From the NCBI GenBank assembly GCA_964564225.1, contig CAZMAF010000042.1:1-14657 (forward strand): a stretch of 14,657 nucleotides of DNA. Direction: 5' to 3'. The translations under genes and the position numbers were made by a program. Each line of letters starts with the position of its first letter. Positions within the stretch are counted from its first letter, which is position 1. Positions 7,621 to 14,657 of this stretch are shown piece by piece. The stretch comes from RGIG1993 sp964564225. Its GTDB lineage: Bacteria > Bacillota > Clostridia > Oscillospirales > CAG-272. Under the pieces are notes generated by a model that worked only from the letters and a program-made list of their open reading frames with translations, did no database searches and was not told the origin of the DNA.

Positions 7621-10278
7621 ATGAGAAAAAAGAAAATACGTTCTATCGTTTTAGGCATTTCTGCGATTGCTTGCGCGGTTACTATGTCGATAGGCGCAAT
7701 AAATTTACATACCGCTGATGCTGCGGTTACAGAGCAGACAGTTTATGCTGATGACTTCAATACAGCCGCTTTAAGCGACGTTTGGACGGCAACAGACGCA
7801 AATATTGTTTCCGAATATTCTTCGCTTCGTATACAGCCCACGGAATATTCTTGGCCTGCACATATTCTTTGTCAAGCTTATAAATTGGAAGGGGATTGTC
7901 GATTGGAGGTTAAGACGCAACGACTTCCTTCCGACGGTGAGGCTTGGTATGCGCTGTCCTTTGGTTCGCCCAATGCTACGACGAGTATTTTTGAAAAAGC
8001 TTCGGGGGCTTTGATTTTTTCCAACGGAGTCACGCAGCTCTTCAAAAACGGGGCAAATACGCAAACAATGTTTACATATTCGCCGTTCAGTATAGACGTC
8101 GCTACGATTGTTTTAGAATTTTCACAGCAAACTAACGGCACATACGACATCACCTACATAGTAAAAGACGGCGACGAGGTAGTAGGAACACCATCGAAGA
8201 TAGAAGATTTTGAGGTGCAGGATGGATACTTCGGCTTTAATAGCTACGGTGTAGATTTTGACGTGTTATCCTTTGAAGTTTACGAGGGTGACGAAAAGGT
8301 TTATGCGGATGATTTCAGCTCCTCAAAAATGTCTTATAACAATAATGTCGTTAAAAACGCCGAATGGGTTGCGTTAACGCCGTTCACGACGGAAACGGCA
8401 AGTATTGCTCCCGTAGGTCAGCTTGACCTTAGTAAGATTGGCGCAAGCGTTGTTTATAATGAGGCGTTTGAGACAAAGTCTACGGAAGTTTCTACTTTAT
8501 ATGAAATGTCGGCGACTTTTGACTTTTCAAAAGCAACGGTGGGAACTGCAACGGGTTTTGAGGTTGCGAAATCCAGCGTAGAAGCAAGCGGTGTGTTTGT
8601 TGGAATTAAGCGTGGTTTTACGGGGTATGAGCTTGTTCTTTCCGATGGGGAAAGTACAGATCAAAAATCACTTGAAAGTAATCCCGCAGACGGAATTTTT
8701 AATATGAGCGTTGTGGCTCGTTATGACAATACGCTCGTTGTTACGGTGAATGGGCAGTCGGAGGCGTTTTCCGTAAGCACTACGGAAGGCTATTGGGGCA
8801 TAACTTGCGCTGAAAACTATGCGAGCAGCGGAAAAGGTGCGCTTGTAGATGATTTTTCCTTCCAACGCACCGTTTATACGGAAAATTCCGTGGCAGATAT
8901 GGGGATGAACTTTGAAGGCACGAGAGAGTTTGAAGACGAGGACGGAAAATATTATACCTATTATGTACCTTTGAAAGACTGGTATTTGGGCAGTAACGTA
9001 CGATTGGCGAACTATGATTTTGCGGAAAGCGGATATGCGCTTTTCGGTAATGCGTCCACAGATTCTTCCTTTGGACCTAAAACGAAATTTAACGATTGTA
9101 TTGTTCGCTTTGACGTGACGATGGTCGGCAGTGATTATTATTACGATAATCCCGAAGATTATTTCAATACTCCAACTGGTGCAGGCGCGTGCGATGCAGA
9201 ATGTTTTGGGTTACAATTCGGCTCGGATAGCTATAAAAATCTTTATACAAACGCACAATCCTTAGGGATTGCAACGTATAACGGAAAGAGTATTTATTAT
9301 ACGACGAATTGCACGCGAACAATAAACGTTGACAATGAAATCGTTTATATACCGAATAGCGAGCGCATAGCTTCTAACGAATACGATTTGTTTAAGAAAT
9401 CAGTTACCTATAACTTTATGTATATCATTAAAGACGGTACGGTAACTATGCATTTTAAGGAAGCAAGCGAGCCTGAAAGTGTGCTGGGGATTGTGCGTGA
9501 ACGAGTAACGGGTGTAAAAACGAACGGTTACGTCGCGGTTTACGGTGCAAACGGTGTAGATTTCCGTTTGGATAATTTCTCGGTTACAAATTTAGAGAGA
9601 ACGCTTACGTCTTCTGCTTACAATGGCGGTGAGGATTTACAAACGTTGCGTGTCGACTTGTCGAAGGGAGATACGTTGTCGGCGTTCAATCAAACGAATA
9701 ACACCTTGACGACAAAAGGCGTTGTAGGAAGTCATATTGCAAGATTTACCTTGGGGGACGTTGATGGATTAACGTACAGTCAAGGAAACTTGAATATCGC
9801 CTTTACGGCAAACGGAGCAACGGTTTCAGACGGAATAAAGACAGAAGAAGTTGTATTTGGTATGCCGTTGTTGTATAATGGCGCTACGGTGGAAATTTAT
9901 CGTGTTGCCGATGAAATTACGATTGCGTTTGCAAATGCGGGGACACCGCTTGCTTCTCTTGACGAAAATATTTACAGTGTGAAAGGGTTGCAGTATGCGG
10001 ATAGGGAAAGTATTAAAATAGCTACGGACGGCAGAATTGCGCTTTCTAAAATTGCATTGTTTAATTTGGATTCCAAAACAACGATGGTCGCAAGAAACTT
10101 TGATGCGGCAACGGATATAACGAGTCCTTGGGTGGAAAGAGAAAATATTCAGGGGAAGGATATGAATGCCGTTTCTTCGGAAGAAAGCGGTTGCGGGTCG
10201 GTGATGTCTTTGTCTGCAGTACTTGCGTTGTTGCCGATTGTTTGGATTTTAGTAAAAAAGGAGAGAGAAAATGCGTAA
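7621..10278 (+). CDS. Anchored surface protein with about four LamG/ConA-like modules
   Basis: 885 residues. The signal peptide (MRKKKIR, hydrophobic core, probable cut after A-D-A at 32-34) is followed by successive beta-sandwich-like modules at about residues 38-225, 226-425, 430-660 and 664-840. The first two open with VYADDF (residue 227 for the second). Modules 1-3 close with a strand such as VDFDVLSFEV, LVDDFSFQRT or VDFRLDNFSV, the usual last strand of LamG/DUF1080-like sandwiches. No catalytic residues are recognised, so glycan binding is more likely than hydrolysis. The C-terminus is SGCGS, a membrane helix and KKEREN, an anchor like that of the protein ending at 2513. AGGAGA at 7608-7613 overlaps the upstream stop and fixes the start. 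The 3' end overlaps the glycosidase gene by 8 nt, linking expression of the two surface products. The domain assignment comes from motif pattern only. Confidence 0.8.
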   Translation: MRKKKIRSIVLGISAIACAVTMSIGAINLHTADAAVTEQTVYADDFNTAALSDVWTATDANIVSEYSSLRIQPTEYSWPAHILCQAYKLEGDCRLEVKTQRLPSDGEAWYALSFGSPNATTSIFEKASGALIFSNGVTQLFKNGANTQTMFTYSPFSIDVATIVLEFSQQTNGTYDITYIVKDGDEVVGTPSKIEDFEVQDGYFGFNSYGVDFDVLSFEVYEGDEKVYADDFSSSKMSYNNNVVKNAEWVALTPFTTETASIAPVGQLDLSKIGASVVYNEAFETKSTEVSTLYEMSATFDFSKATVGTATGFEVAKSSVEASGVFVGIKRGFTGYELVLSDGESTDQKSLESNPADGIFNMSVVARYDNTLVVTVNGQSEAFSVSTTEGYWGITCAENYASSGKGALVDDFSFQRTVYTENSVADMGMNFEGTREFEDEDGKYYTYYVPLKDWYLGSNVRLANYDFAESGYALFGNASTDSSFGPKTKFNDCIVRFDVTMVGSDYYYDNPEDYFNTPTGAGACDAECFGLQFGSDSYKNLYTNAQSLGIATYNGKSIYYTTNCTRTINVDNEIVYIPNSERIASNEYDLFKKSVTYNFMYIIKDGTVTMHFKEASEPESVLGIVRERVTGVKTNGYVAVYGANGVDFRLDNFSVTNLERTLTSSAYNGGEDLQTLRVDLSKGDTLSAFNQTNNTLTTKGVVGSHIARFTLGDVDGLTYSQGNLNIAFTANGATVSDGIKTEEVVFGMPLLYNGATVEIYRVADEITIAFANAGTPLASLDENIYSVKGLQYADRESIKIATDGRIALSKIALFNLDSKTTMVARNFDAATDITSPWVERENIQGKDMNAVSSEESGCGSVMSLSAVLALLPIVWILVKKERENA
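10180..10278 (+). other. Cys-containing C-terminal sorting/anchor signal (second copy)
   Basis: The tail reads SSEESGCGS (Cys858, codon at 10192), then about 18 hydrophobic residues, then KKEREN. This has the same layout as the tail at 2403-2513 but with one Cys rather than two. A shared processing enzyme is inferred; none is encoded in the window. Confidence 0.6.
10258..10263 (+). promoter_or_regulatory. Ribosome binding site inside upstream gene (AAGGAG)
   Basis: AAGGAG lies 7 nt before the ATG at 10271, inside the last codons of the surface-protein gene. It fixes the lipoprotein glycosidase start and creates the 8-nt overlap ATGCGTAA, in which the new start precedes the old stop. Confidence 0.7.
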
Positions 10279-11527
10279 TATTTGGAAGAAATTTATAGCT
10301 TTGCTTTTGTGTGTTTTCTGCTTGCCCTTTACGTTTGTTAGTTGCAAAGATAAAGAAGACGAAATCGTTTACGGTTTTGATAGATCGGGTTTTTATGGAC
10401 TCTGCGAAGTATTTGGCGATATGGGCGGGGGATTGGACCCTGGTATCACCAACGAATGGATTGCAGATATGGCTGGCGGTCTTGGGGTAAAATCTTTCCG
10501 TATGTGGATTAACTATGCGGATTTGTATTTAATAGATGAAAACGATGAGATTGTTGACAATCAAGCAAAAATTGCAATCGTACGCGATGCGGTAGACCGT
10601 TTGAAGGCGTCTGGCGTAGAAAATTTCCTTGCTATGGCGACTACTTTCGTTTATCCCGCCGATTATCCTACGACGACCGGTTACGTTGTTCCTGACCCGT
10701 ATGAAGAATATGACATGTATCTTCGTTGGCTTAAGTTGCAACAAAAGGTATATATGGCGTTTGCGGAAGATTTCCCCGAAGTTGATTATTATGAGCCGGC
10801 GAATGAACCCGAGGGGAACGGCTGTATCCATAAAAACGGTTATACGCACGCTGGTAGCGAAGTTGTAAATGCAAACTATATGTATACGCAATATGACCAG
10901 ACGCGTATTATTGCCGACTTGTGTTGGTATACGACAAAGGCAGTGCAATCGGTGAATCCTAATGCAAAGGTAATGACTCCTTCTCTTTGTGGTTTTACTA
11001 CCACTCCTGACTATTTAGAGGATATTTACAAGGCAATCGAATCGGGCGCATTACCTGTTGGTCAAGAAAAGAGTGATATCGATCCCGATAATTATTTCCA
11101 AATTTTGAATTGGCATCCCTATACCTTTGGTAGCGATACCGTAACGGAGTCTTGGTTGCAGTTGCAAAAGGATATTTACCAAGTTGCAATCAATCACGGT
11201 GATGGAGGTAAACCCGTTTGGTATACGGAATTTGGATGGACGGATTGGGGTGAACCGCATCGTCAACAAACCATCGCAGATGCGTATATTGGATTCTTCG
11301 ATATGGTAAAAGCGGAGATGCCTTTTGTACAAACGGTAATGGTATTCCGTTTAACCTCTCTTACGACGCAAGATATCTCCGTAGGCGAAAACAATTTCGG
11401 TATTATGTATAATAAGGACGACCCTCTTTATGGAGGACAGCCTAAAGCGGCTGCGCTTGCTATTGCAAAGTATATTCGTGGTGAAAATGCCGATTTGTCC
11501 ATATTGTACAAGTATGTAAAAGAGTGA
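10271..11527 (+). CDS. Lipoprotein glycoside hydrolase, clan GH-A-like TIM barrel
   Basis: 418 residues. A lipoprotein signal (hydrophobic core, lipobox FVSC, Cys25) places it on the outer face of the membrane. After a short acidic linker, a single (beta/alpha)8 domain can be followed strand by strand: GLCEVF, SFRMWINYADLY, NFLAMATTF, YYEPANEPE, AKVMTPSL, FQILNWHPYT, KPVWYTEFGW, QTVMVFRL. The NEP triad at 178-180 (Glu179) at the end of strand 4 and Glu320 in YTEFGW at strand 7 are the expected acid/base and nucleophile of retaining clan GH-A glycosidases. I cannot assign a GH family; GH39- or GH5-like relatives are possible. The gene overlaps the surface-protein gene by 8 nt and is followed 15 nt later by a leaderless paralogue. 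Its probable role is surface cleavage of a polymer before import. Confidence 0.85.
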   Translation: MRNIWKKFIALLLCVFCLPFTFVSCKDKEDEIVYGFDRSGFYGLCEVFGDMGGGLDPGITNEWIADMAGGLGVKSFRMWINYADLYLIDENDEIVDNQAKIAIVRDAVDRLKASGVENFLAMATTFVYPADYPTTTGYVVPDPYEEYDMYLRWLKLQQKVYMAFAEDFPEVDYYEPANEPEGNGCIHKNGYTHAGSEVVNANYMYTQYDQTRIIADLCWYTTKAVQSVNPNAKVMTPSLCGFTTTPDYLEDIYKAIESGALPVGQEKSDIDPDNYFQILNWHPYTFGSDTVTESWLQLQKDIYQVAINHGDGGKPVWYTEFGWTDWGEPHRQQTIADAYIGFFDMVKAEMPFVQTVMVFRLTSLTTQDISVGENNFGIMYNKDDPLYGGQPKAAALAIAKYIRGENADLSILYKYVKE

Positions 11528-11542
11528 TAGTGAGAAAAAGAA

Positions 11543-12706
11543 ATGTCTAAAAGTAAGAACTTTGAAATTGGTTTATGTGAAACTTCCTGCGAGGTGAACG
11601 ATCGCCTCGACAGGGGGTTGACCAATGAAATTATTGCGCATTTTGCTGGTGAGTTTAGGGTGTCTATTATGCGAGTATGGTTACGCTTTCACGAATTTGC
11701 TTGTTGCGATGAAAATGATAACGTAACGATTATTGAAGAACGTGCGGAAAGATTGCACGCTTACTTAAATGCATTAAAAGAAAAAGGCGTAAAAGATTTT
11801 TGTTTGCTGTCCTGGTCATTTTTGTATCCTGCGGATTTTGAATGCAACGACGGTTGGGCTGTTCCCGATCCCATAAAGGAAAAGGATAAATATATTCGTT
11901 TTTTAAACGTGCAAAAAAAGTTGTATGAGATGATTGTACAACGTTTCCCCGAAATTTGTTATTTTGAGCCGACGAACGAGCCTGACGGTGTAAGTGGCGA
12001 CTTTTTACACCGCGAAGGCTTTACGTATGGAAAAACGAAAGAAGAAAATGCACCTTATATCTACACGCAAGAAGAAGTCGTGAAAATTGTTTTGGATTTA
12101 TCCTATCACACCAACGCTGGCGTTAAGAAATATAATGCAGATGCAAAGGTTCTTTTCCCCGGTTTTTGGAATACGGACGATGCACCCATGTATTTGACGA
12201 AGGTGTTTTCCGAACTTCAATCGGGACAGTATCCTTCGATTTGTGAGGAAAAATCGAATAAACAAGAAGACTTCTTTGAGGTCATGAATTTCCATCCCTA
12301 TTCCTTAAAGACTGGGGAAATCGACGATGGTTGGCTGCAAACACAAAAGCGTTTGTATGGCGTAATGCAGTCGTTTGGCGTAGGGGATATGCCCGTATGG
12401 TATACGGAATTGGGTTGGTCCGATTTTGCAAGAGATTCTGAAAAGCAGCTTATCGGTGGTAAGTTCTTAAAAGCATTTGAGGTGGTGGATAAAGAACTGC
12501 CATTTGTAAAAAAGATTTTCCTGTTTAGACTGTGTACTTTAGCTGACCGTTTGGAGTGCGAAGGAGAAGATAACTTCGGCTTAACCTACAACGTTTTTGA
12601 TGAAGCACATTCGGGTGAACCTAAGCCCGTGGCAATTACGCTTGCAAAATATATAAATGGGGAAGACTATGATATTGCTCCGCTTTATAAGTTTGCGAGA
12701 AAATAA
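11543..12706 (+). CDS. Cytoplasmic paralogue of the GH-A-like glycoside hydrolase
   Basis: 387 residues, no signal peptide or lipobox; the protein begins MSKSKNFEIGLCE, directly at the first barrel strand. It aligns end to end with the preceding lipoprotein: EPTNEPDG (Asn145, Glu146, Pro147) against EPANEPEG, NFHPYS against NWHPYT, PVWYTELGWSDF (Glu289) against PVWYTEFGWTDW, ELPFVKKIFLFRL against EMPFVQTVMVFRL, and DNFGLTYN against NNFGIMYN. Both expected catalytic Glu residues are kept. It most likely acts on imported oligosaccharides, while its sister acts outside. The ribosome binding site is weak (GTGAGAAAAAG before the ATG), suggesting lower or coupled translation. The two genes look like a tandem duplication that has diverged in location. 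The fold is confident; the substrate is unknown. Confidence 0.87.
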   Translation: MSKSKNFEIGLCETSCEVNDRLDRGLTNEIIAHFAGEFRVSIMRVWLRFHEFACCDENDNVTIIEERAERLHAYLNALKEKGVKDFCLLSWSFLYPADFECNDGWAVPDPIKEKDKYIRFLNVQKKLYEMIVQRFPEICYFEPTNEPDGVSGDFLHREGFTYGKTKEENAPYIYTQEEVVKIVLDLSYHTNAGVKKYNADAKVLFPGFWNTDDAPMYLTKVFSELQSGQYPSICEEKSNKQEDFFEVMNFHPYSLKTGEIDDGWLQTQKRLYGVMQSFGVGDMPVWYTELGWSDFARDSEKQLIGGKFLKAFEVVDKELPFVKKIFLFRLCTLADRLECEGEDNFGLTYNVFDEAHSGEPKPVAITLAKYINGEDYDIAPLYKFARK

Positions 12707-12716
12707 TATTGACAAC

Positions 12717-12744
12717 GCCTCAATCTACGGTTGGGGCTTGTTTT
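12717..12744 (+). terminator. Intrinsic terminator-like hairpin within the cluster
   Basis: GCCTCAATC (12717-12725) pairs with GGTTGGGGC (12729-12737) across a 3-nt loop: nine pairs, of which two are G-U. TTGTTTT follows at once. The hairpin lies 10 nt after the stop of the cytosolic glycosidase gene and 13 nt before the SGNH start. Only 51 nt separate the two genes, so there is little room for a separate promoter; partial read-through is likely. Confidence 0.7.
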
Positions 12745-12746
12745 GT

Positions 12747-12753
12747 AGAGGGA
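12747..12753 (+). promoter_or_regulatory. Ribosome binding site of the SGNH hydrolase gene
   Basis: AGAGGGA sits 4 nt before the ATG at 12758 and directly after the T-run of the hairpin. It supports this start. Confidence 0.55.
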
Positions 12754-12757
12754 CATA

Positions 12758-13834
12758 ATGGAAAAATATTTACAACCTATTTGGGATACAAAAACTATAC
12801 ATGACGAAACGGGCGTTATCATTGGCGAAGAAGGGGAAATGCACTTTCTTTTTTCACCGTTGAATAATTCAGTTGTTGTTCGCGATATTCACCTTGAAAA
12901 GGACTATCAAGAAGGGAAAGATTACGTAATTACGCCCAAGGGGATAAAACGTTTAAAAGACGGAGAATTGCCTTTTTGGAACACGGACGAGTATTTTGCA
13001 AAGACGTATAATCCACCTGTTATGTTGTTAGCTGATCCCGAAAAAATTGAATTTTCTTTTGAGGAAGAACGGTATATTTTTCATTCGGAAGGGGCGGACG
13101 GTGTTCGCCATTATCTTGCCGTAAGTTATCAAACGGATGAAAAATGGCAGGGCTTTATTCCTATGCAAGACGAAAAAGCAAAGCCGTTTATTCAAGCGTT
13201 ACAAAAGGATAAAAAAGCAAAAATAATGTTTTATGGTGATTCCATCACGGTAGGTTGTAATGCATCGGGAACAGAGTATGGCGGTATGCTCAATCCGTAC
13301 CTGCCTGCTTGGTATCGTTTGGTTTCAAATTATTTGGCAGAGAAATTCAACGCTGATATTACGGTTGAAAACAAGGCGGTTGGCGGTTGGACGGTGAAAA
13401 ATGGACAGGATGCTTTTAATGAAAGAATATTGCCGCATTGTAAGGATACGGATTTACTCGTCTTGGCGTTCGGGATGAACGATCCGTACACGCCCGAAGA
13501 GGATTATATGCAATCCACGAAAGAAATGATGGATAAGTATTTATCGGAAAATCCTAATGGGAATATTTTGTTAGTTGCGCCGATGTTGCCAAACTGCCAA
13601 TGCAAGACATGGAGAAATAATCAAGAAATCTTTGAGGAATCGTTATTGAAAATCCAACAAAAGTATCAAAATGTTAGTGTTGCAAGGGTTACTTCTGTCA
13701 TATTTGATATGGAAAAGACAGGGAAACCTATACGCGATTGGCTTGCAAACAGCGTGAATCATCCTACCGATTTTTGTGTGCGTATTTACGCGCAAGTTAT
13801 TTTGCAAACGCTGTTAGGAAAATATGTGCAATGA
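12758..13834 (+). CDS. SGNH/GDSL-family hydrolase, probable carbohydrate esterase
   Basis: 358 residues, no signal peptide, so cytoplasmic. An N-terminal beta-rich domain of about 150 residues precedes the SGNH domain. The four SGNH blocks are present: YGDSIT with nucleophile Ser162, the Gly of AVGGWTV (209-210), GMND (239-242, with Asn241), and the late His335 in SVNHPTDF. The Asp that classically lies three residues before His is not there; the nearest upstream Asp is Asp327 (D-x7-H), and Asp338 follows the His. The two-domain form is common among bacterial esterases that deacetylate glycans or sugars. Being cytoplasmic, it would act on imported oligosaccharides. The stop overlaps the next gene's start (ATGA), so the two are translationally coupled. 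The specific ester is not known. Confidence 0.87.
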   Translation: MEKYLQPIWDTKTIHDETGVIIGEEGEMHFLFSPLNNSVVVRDIHLEKDYQEGKDYVITPKGIKRLKDGELPFWNTDEYFAKTYNPPVMLLADPEKIEFSFEEERYIFHSEGADGVRHYLAVSYQTDEKWQGFIPMQDEKAKPFIQALQKDKKAKIMFYGDSITVGCNASGTEYGGMLNPYLPAWYRLVSNYLAEKFNADITVENKAVGGWTVKNGQDAFNERILPHCKDTDLLVLAFGMNDPYTPEEDYMQSTKEMMDKYLSENPNGNILLVAPMLPNCQCKTWRNNQEIFEESLLKIQQKYQNVSVARVTSVIFDMEKTGKPIRDWLANSVNHPTDFCVRIYAQVILQTLLGKYVQ

Positions 13835-14657
13835 AAAAGCTGAATTTTGAAAAAGTGCAAGAAAACGTGCGGATACATATATCCGCCGTGATAGGTAAAA
13901 AAGAACTTCCTTGCGCCTCGGTGTTGGTATATCAAGAAAATCAAGGTCTTTATCGGGAAGAATTCGGCTTTGCCGATATTTCTAACAATGAGAAATTGAC
14001 AAGCAAGGCTATGTTTCGACTAGCGTCTATGTCAAAGCCGATTACGGCGGTGGCAGCTATGATTTTAGTGGATAGGGGCTTGCTTTCTTTGGACGATCCT
14101 ATTGCGAAATACCTTCCCGAATTCTCTAAATTATTTATTGGTAAAATAAAAAACGGCGAAGTCGTGGAAGAAATTGAAGTAAAAACGGCGGTGACGATTA
14201 AAGAGCTTTTAACCCATTCCAGCGGGATAGGTTCTGGGGATATCGGTGCGAAAGATTTTTTGGCGATTCCCGTAGAAGAGCGAGCTACACTTGAAATGGC
14301 TATGCCTCATTACGCAAAATGCCGTTTGGAATTTGAGCCGAAAACATCAAGTAACTATAGCCCTTTTTTGGGCTTGGATATACTGTCAAGAATTATTGAA
14401 ATTGTTAGCGGTAAGTCTTACGACGTGTTCATAAAAGAGGAAATTTTCGATAAGTTAGGAATGTGCGATACGACGTTTGTGCCTACGGAAGAACAGTGGG
14501 ATAGAATGGTGCATTTCGCAGAGGAACAAGACGGAAAATGCATCAGCGAACCTTTGGATAAAACGCGTGTATTCGAGCAGTTTCCCTTGACGTTCTTTGC
14601 AGGTTCGGCGGGCTTGGCGAGTACAATGGACGACTATTTTGCGTTTGCAAAAATGCT
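13831..14657 (+). CDS. Class-C beta-lactamase-like serine hydrolase (3'-truncated by window edge)
   Basis: The frame opened by the ATG at 13831 stays open to the window end (275 complete codons), so the gene continues beyond it. It overlaps the SGNH stop by 4 nt (ATGA). The start MKKLNFEKVQ has no signal peptide, implying a cytoplasmic enzyme. Family hallmarks: FRLASMSKPITAVAAM with the SxxK pair Ser66/Lys69, GLLSLDDPIAKYLPEF, IKELLTHSSGI, and FAGSAGLAST near 257-265. The usual second motif Y-x-N is YSP (Tyr176, Pro178). Together with the coupling to an esterase, this favours an esterase or other ester/amide hydrolase over a drug-inactivating beta-lactamase or a penicillin-binding protein. 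Its probable role is removal of an acyl group from an imported sugar substrate (inference). Confidence 0.87.
   Translation, partial: MKKLNFEKVQENVRIHISAVIGKKELPCASVLVYQENQGLYREEFGFADISNNEKLTSKAMFRLASMSKPITAVAAMILVDRGLLSLDDPIAKYLPEFSKLFIGKIKNGEVVEEIEVKTAVTIKELLTHSSGIGSGDIGAKDFLAIPVEERATLEMAMPHYAKCRLEFEPKTSSNYSPFLGLDILSRIIEIVSGKSYDVFIKEEIFDKLGMCDTTFVPTEEQWDRMVHFAEEQDGKCISEPLDKTRVFEQFPLTFFAGSAGLASTMDDYFAFAKM

Noticed and set aside
12709..12714. Perfect TTGACA, as in a -35 box, before the SGNH gene
   Set aside because: At 16-18 nt spacing the sequence is G-rich hairpin arm with nothing like TATAAT, so it is not a credible promoter.
13831..14657. Possible true antibiotic-resistance beta-lactamase
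   Set aside because: No signal peptide, Y-S-P instead of Y-x-N, and coupling to a sugar-esterase-like gene make a metabolic hydrolase far more likely.

Overview
The window is a compact block of ten same-strand genes with very short gaps, no RNA genes, no mobile elements and no CRISPR. Base composition is moderately AT-rich (about 40-45% GC by eye) and ribosome binding sites are of the AAGGAG type. Lipoprotein signals, InlB-type repeats and Cys-containing C-terminal anchors suggest an uncultured, gut-type Clostridia/Firmicutes bacterium. A Christensenellales-like lineage is possible, but that rests on general protein style only and is a low-confidence guess.

Layout. 1-2513: the 3' part of a large modular surface protein, with two near-identical 131-residue repeats, a third divergent module, a LamG/ConA-like domain, Ig-like and InlB-type modules, and a Cys/TM/basic C-terminal anchor. 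2518-4215: a secreted tyrosine-phosphatase-family protein with InlB-like repeats. 4233-7609: a carbohydrate ABC importer in the unusual order MalG-type permease, lipoprotein binding protein, MalF-type permease, with no ATPase gene. 7621-10278: a second surface protein built from about four LamG/ConA-like modules, with the same type of C-terminal anchor. 10271-11527 and 11543-12706: two paralogous clan GH-A-like TIM-barrel glycosidases, one a lipoprotein and one with no export signal. A hairpin terminator lies at 12717-12744. 12758-13834: an SGNH hydrolase. 13831 to the window end: a class-C-beta-lactamase-like serine hydrolase, cut off by the window edge.

How the genes may work together (inference): this looks like a Gram-positive polysaccharide- or glycoconjugate-utilisation locus. 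The large anchored proteins would bind a glycan, the lipoprotein glycosidase would cut it at the cell surface, and the binding protein with its two permeases would import the oligosaccharides using an ATPase encoded elsewhere. The cytoplasmic glycosidase would continue depolymerisation while the two leaderless hydrolases remove ester substituents. The secreted phosphatase is the odd member: it could remove phosphate from a phosphorylated glycan or act on another phosphorylated target. The substrate cannot be read from the sequence.

The points most worth follow-up are the exported/cytosolic glycosidase pair, whose family I cannot name, the shared Cys-type C-terminal anchor, the near-identical repeats at the window start, and the secreted phosphatase embedded in a glycan locus.
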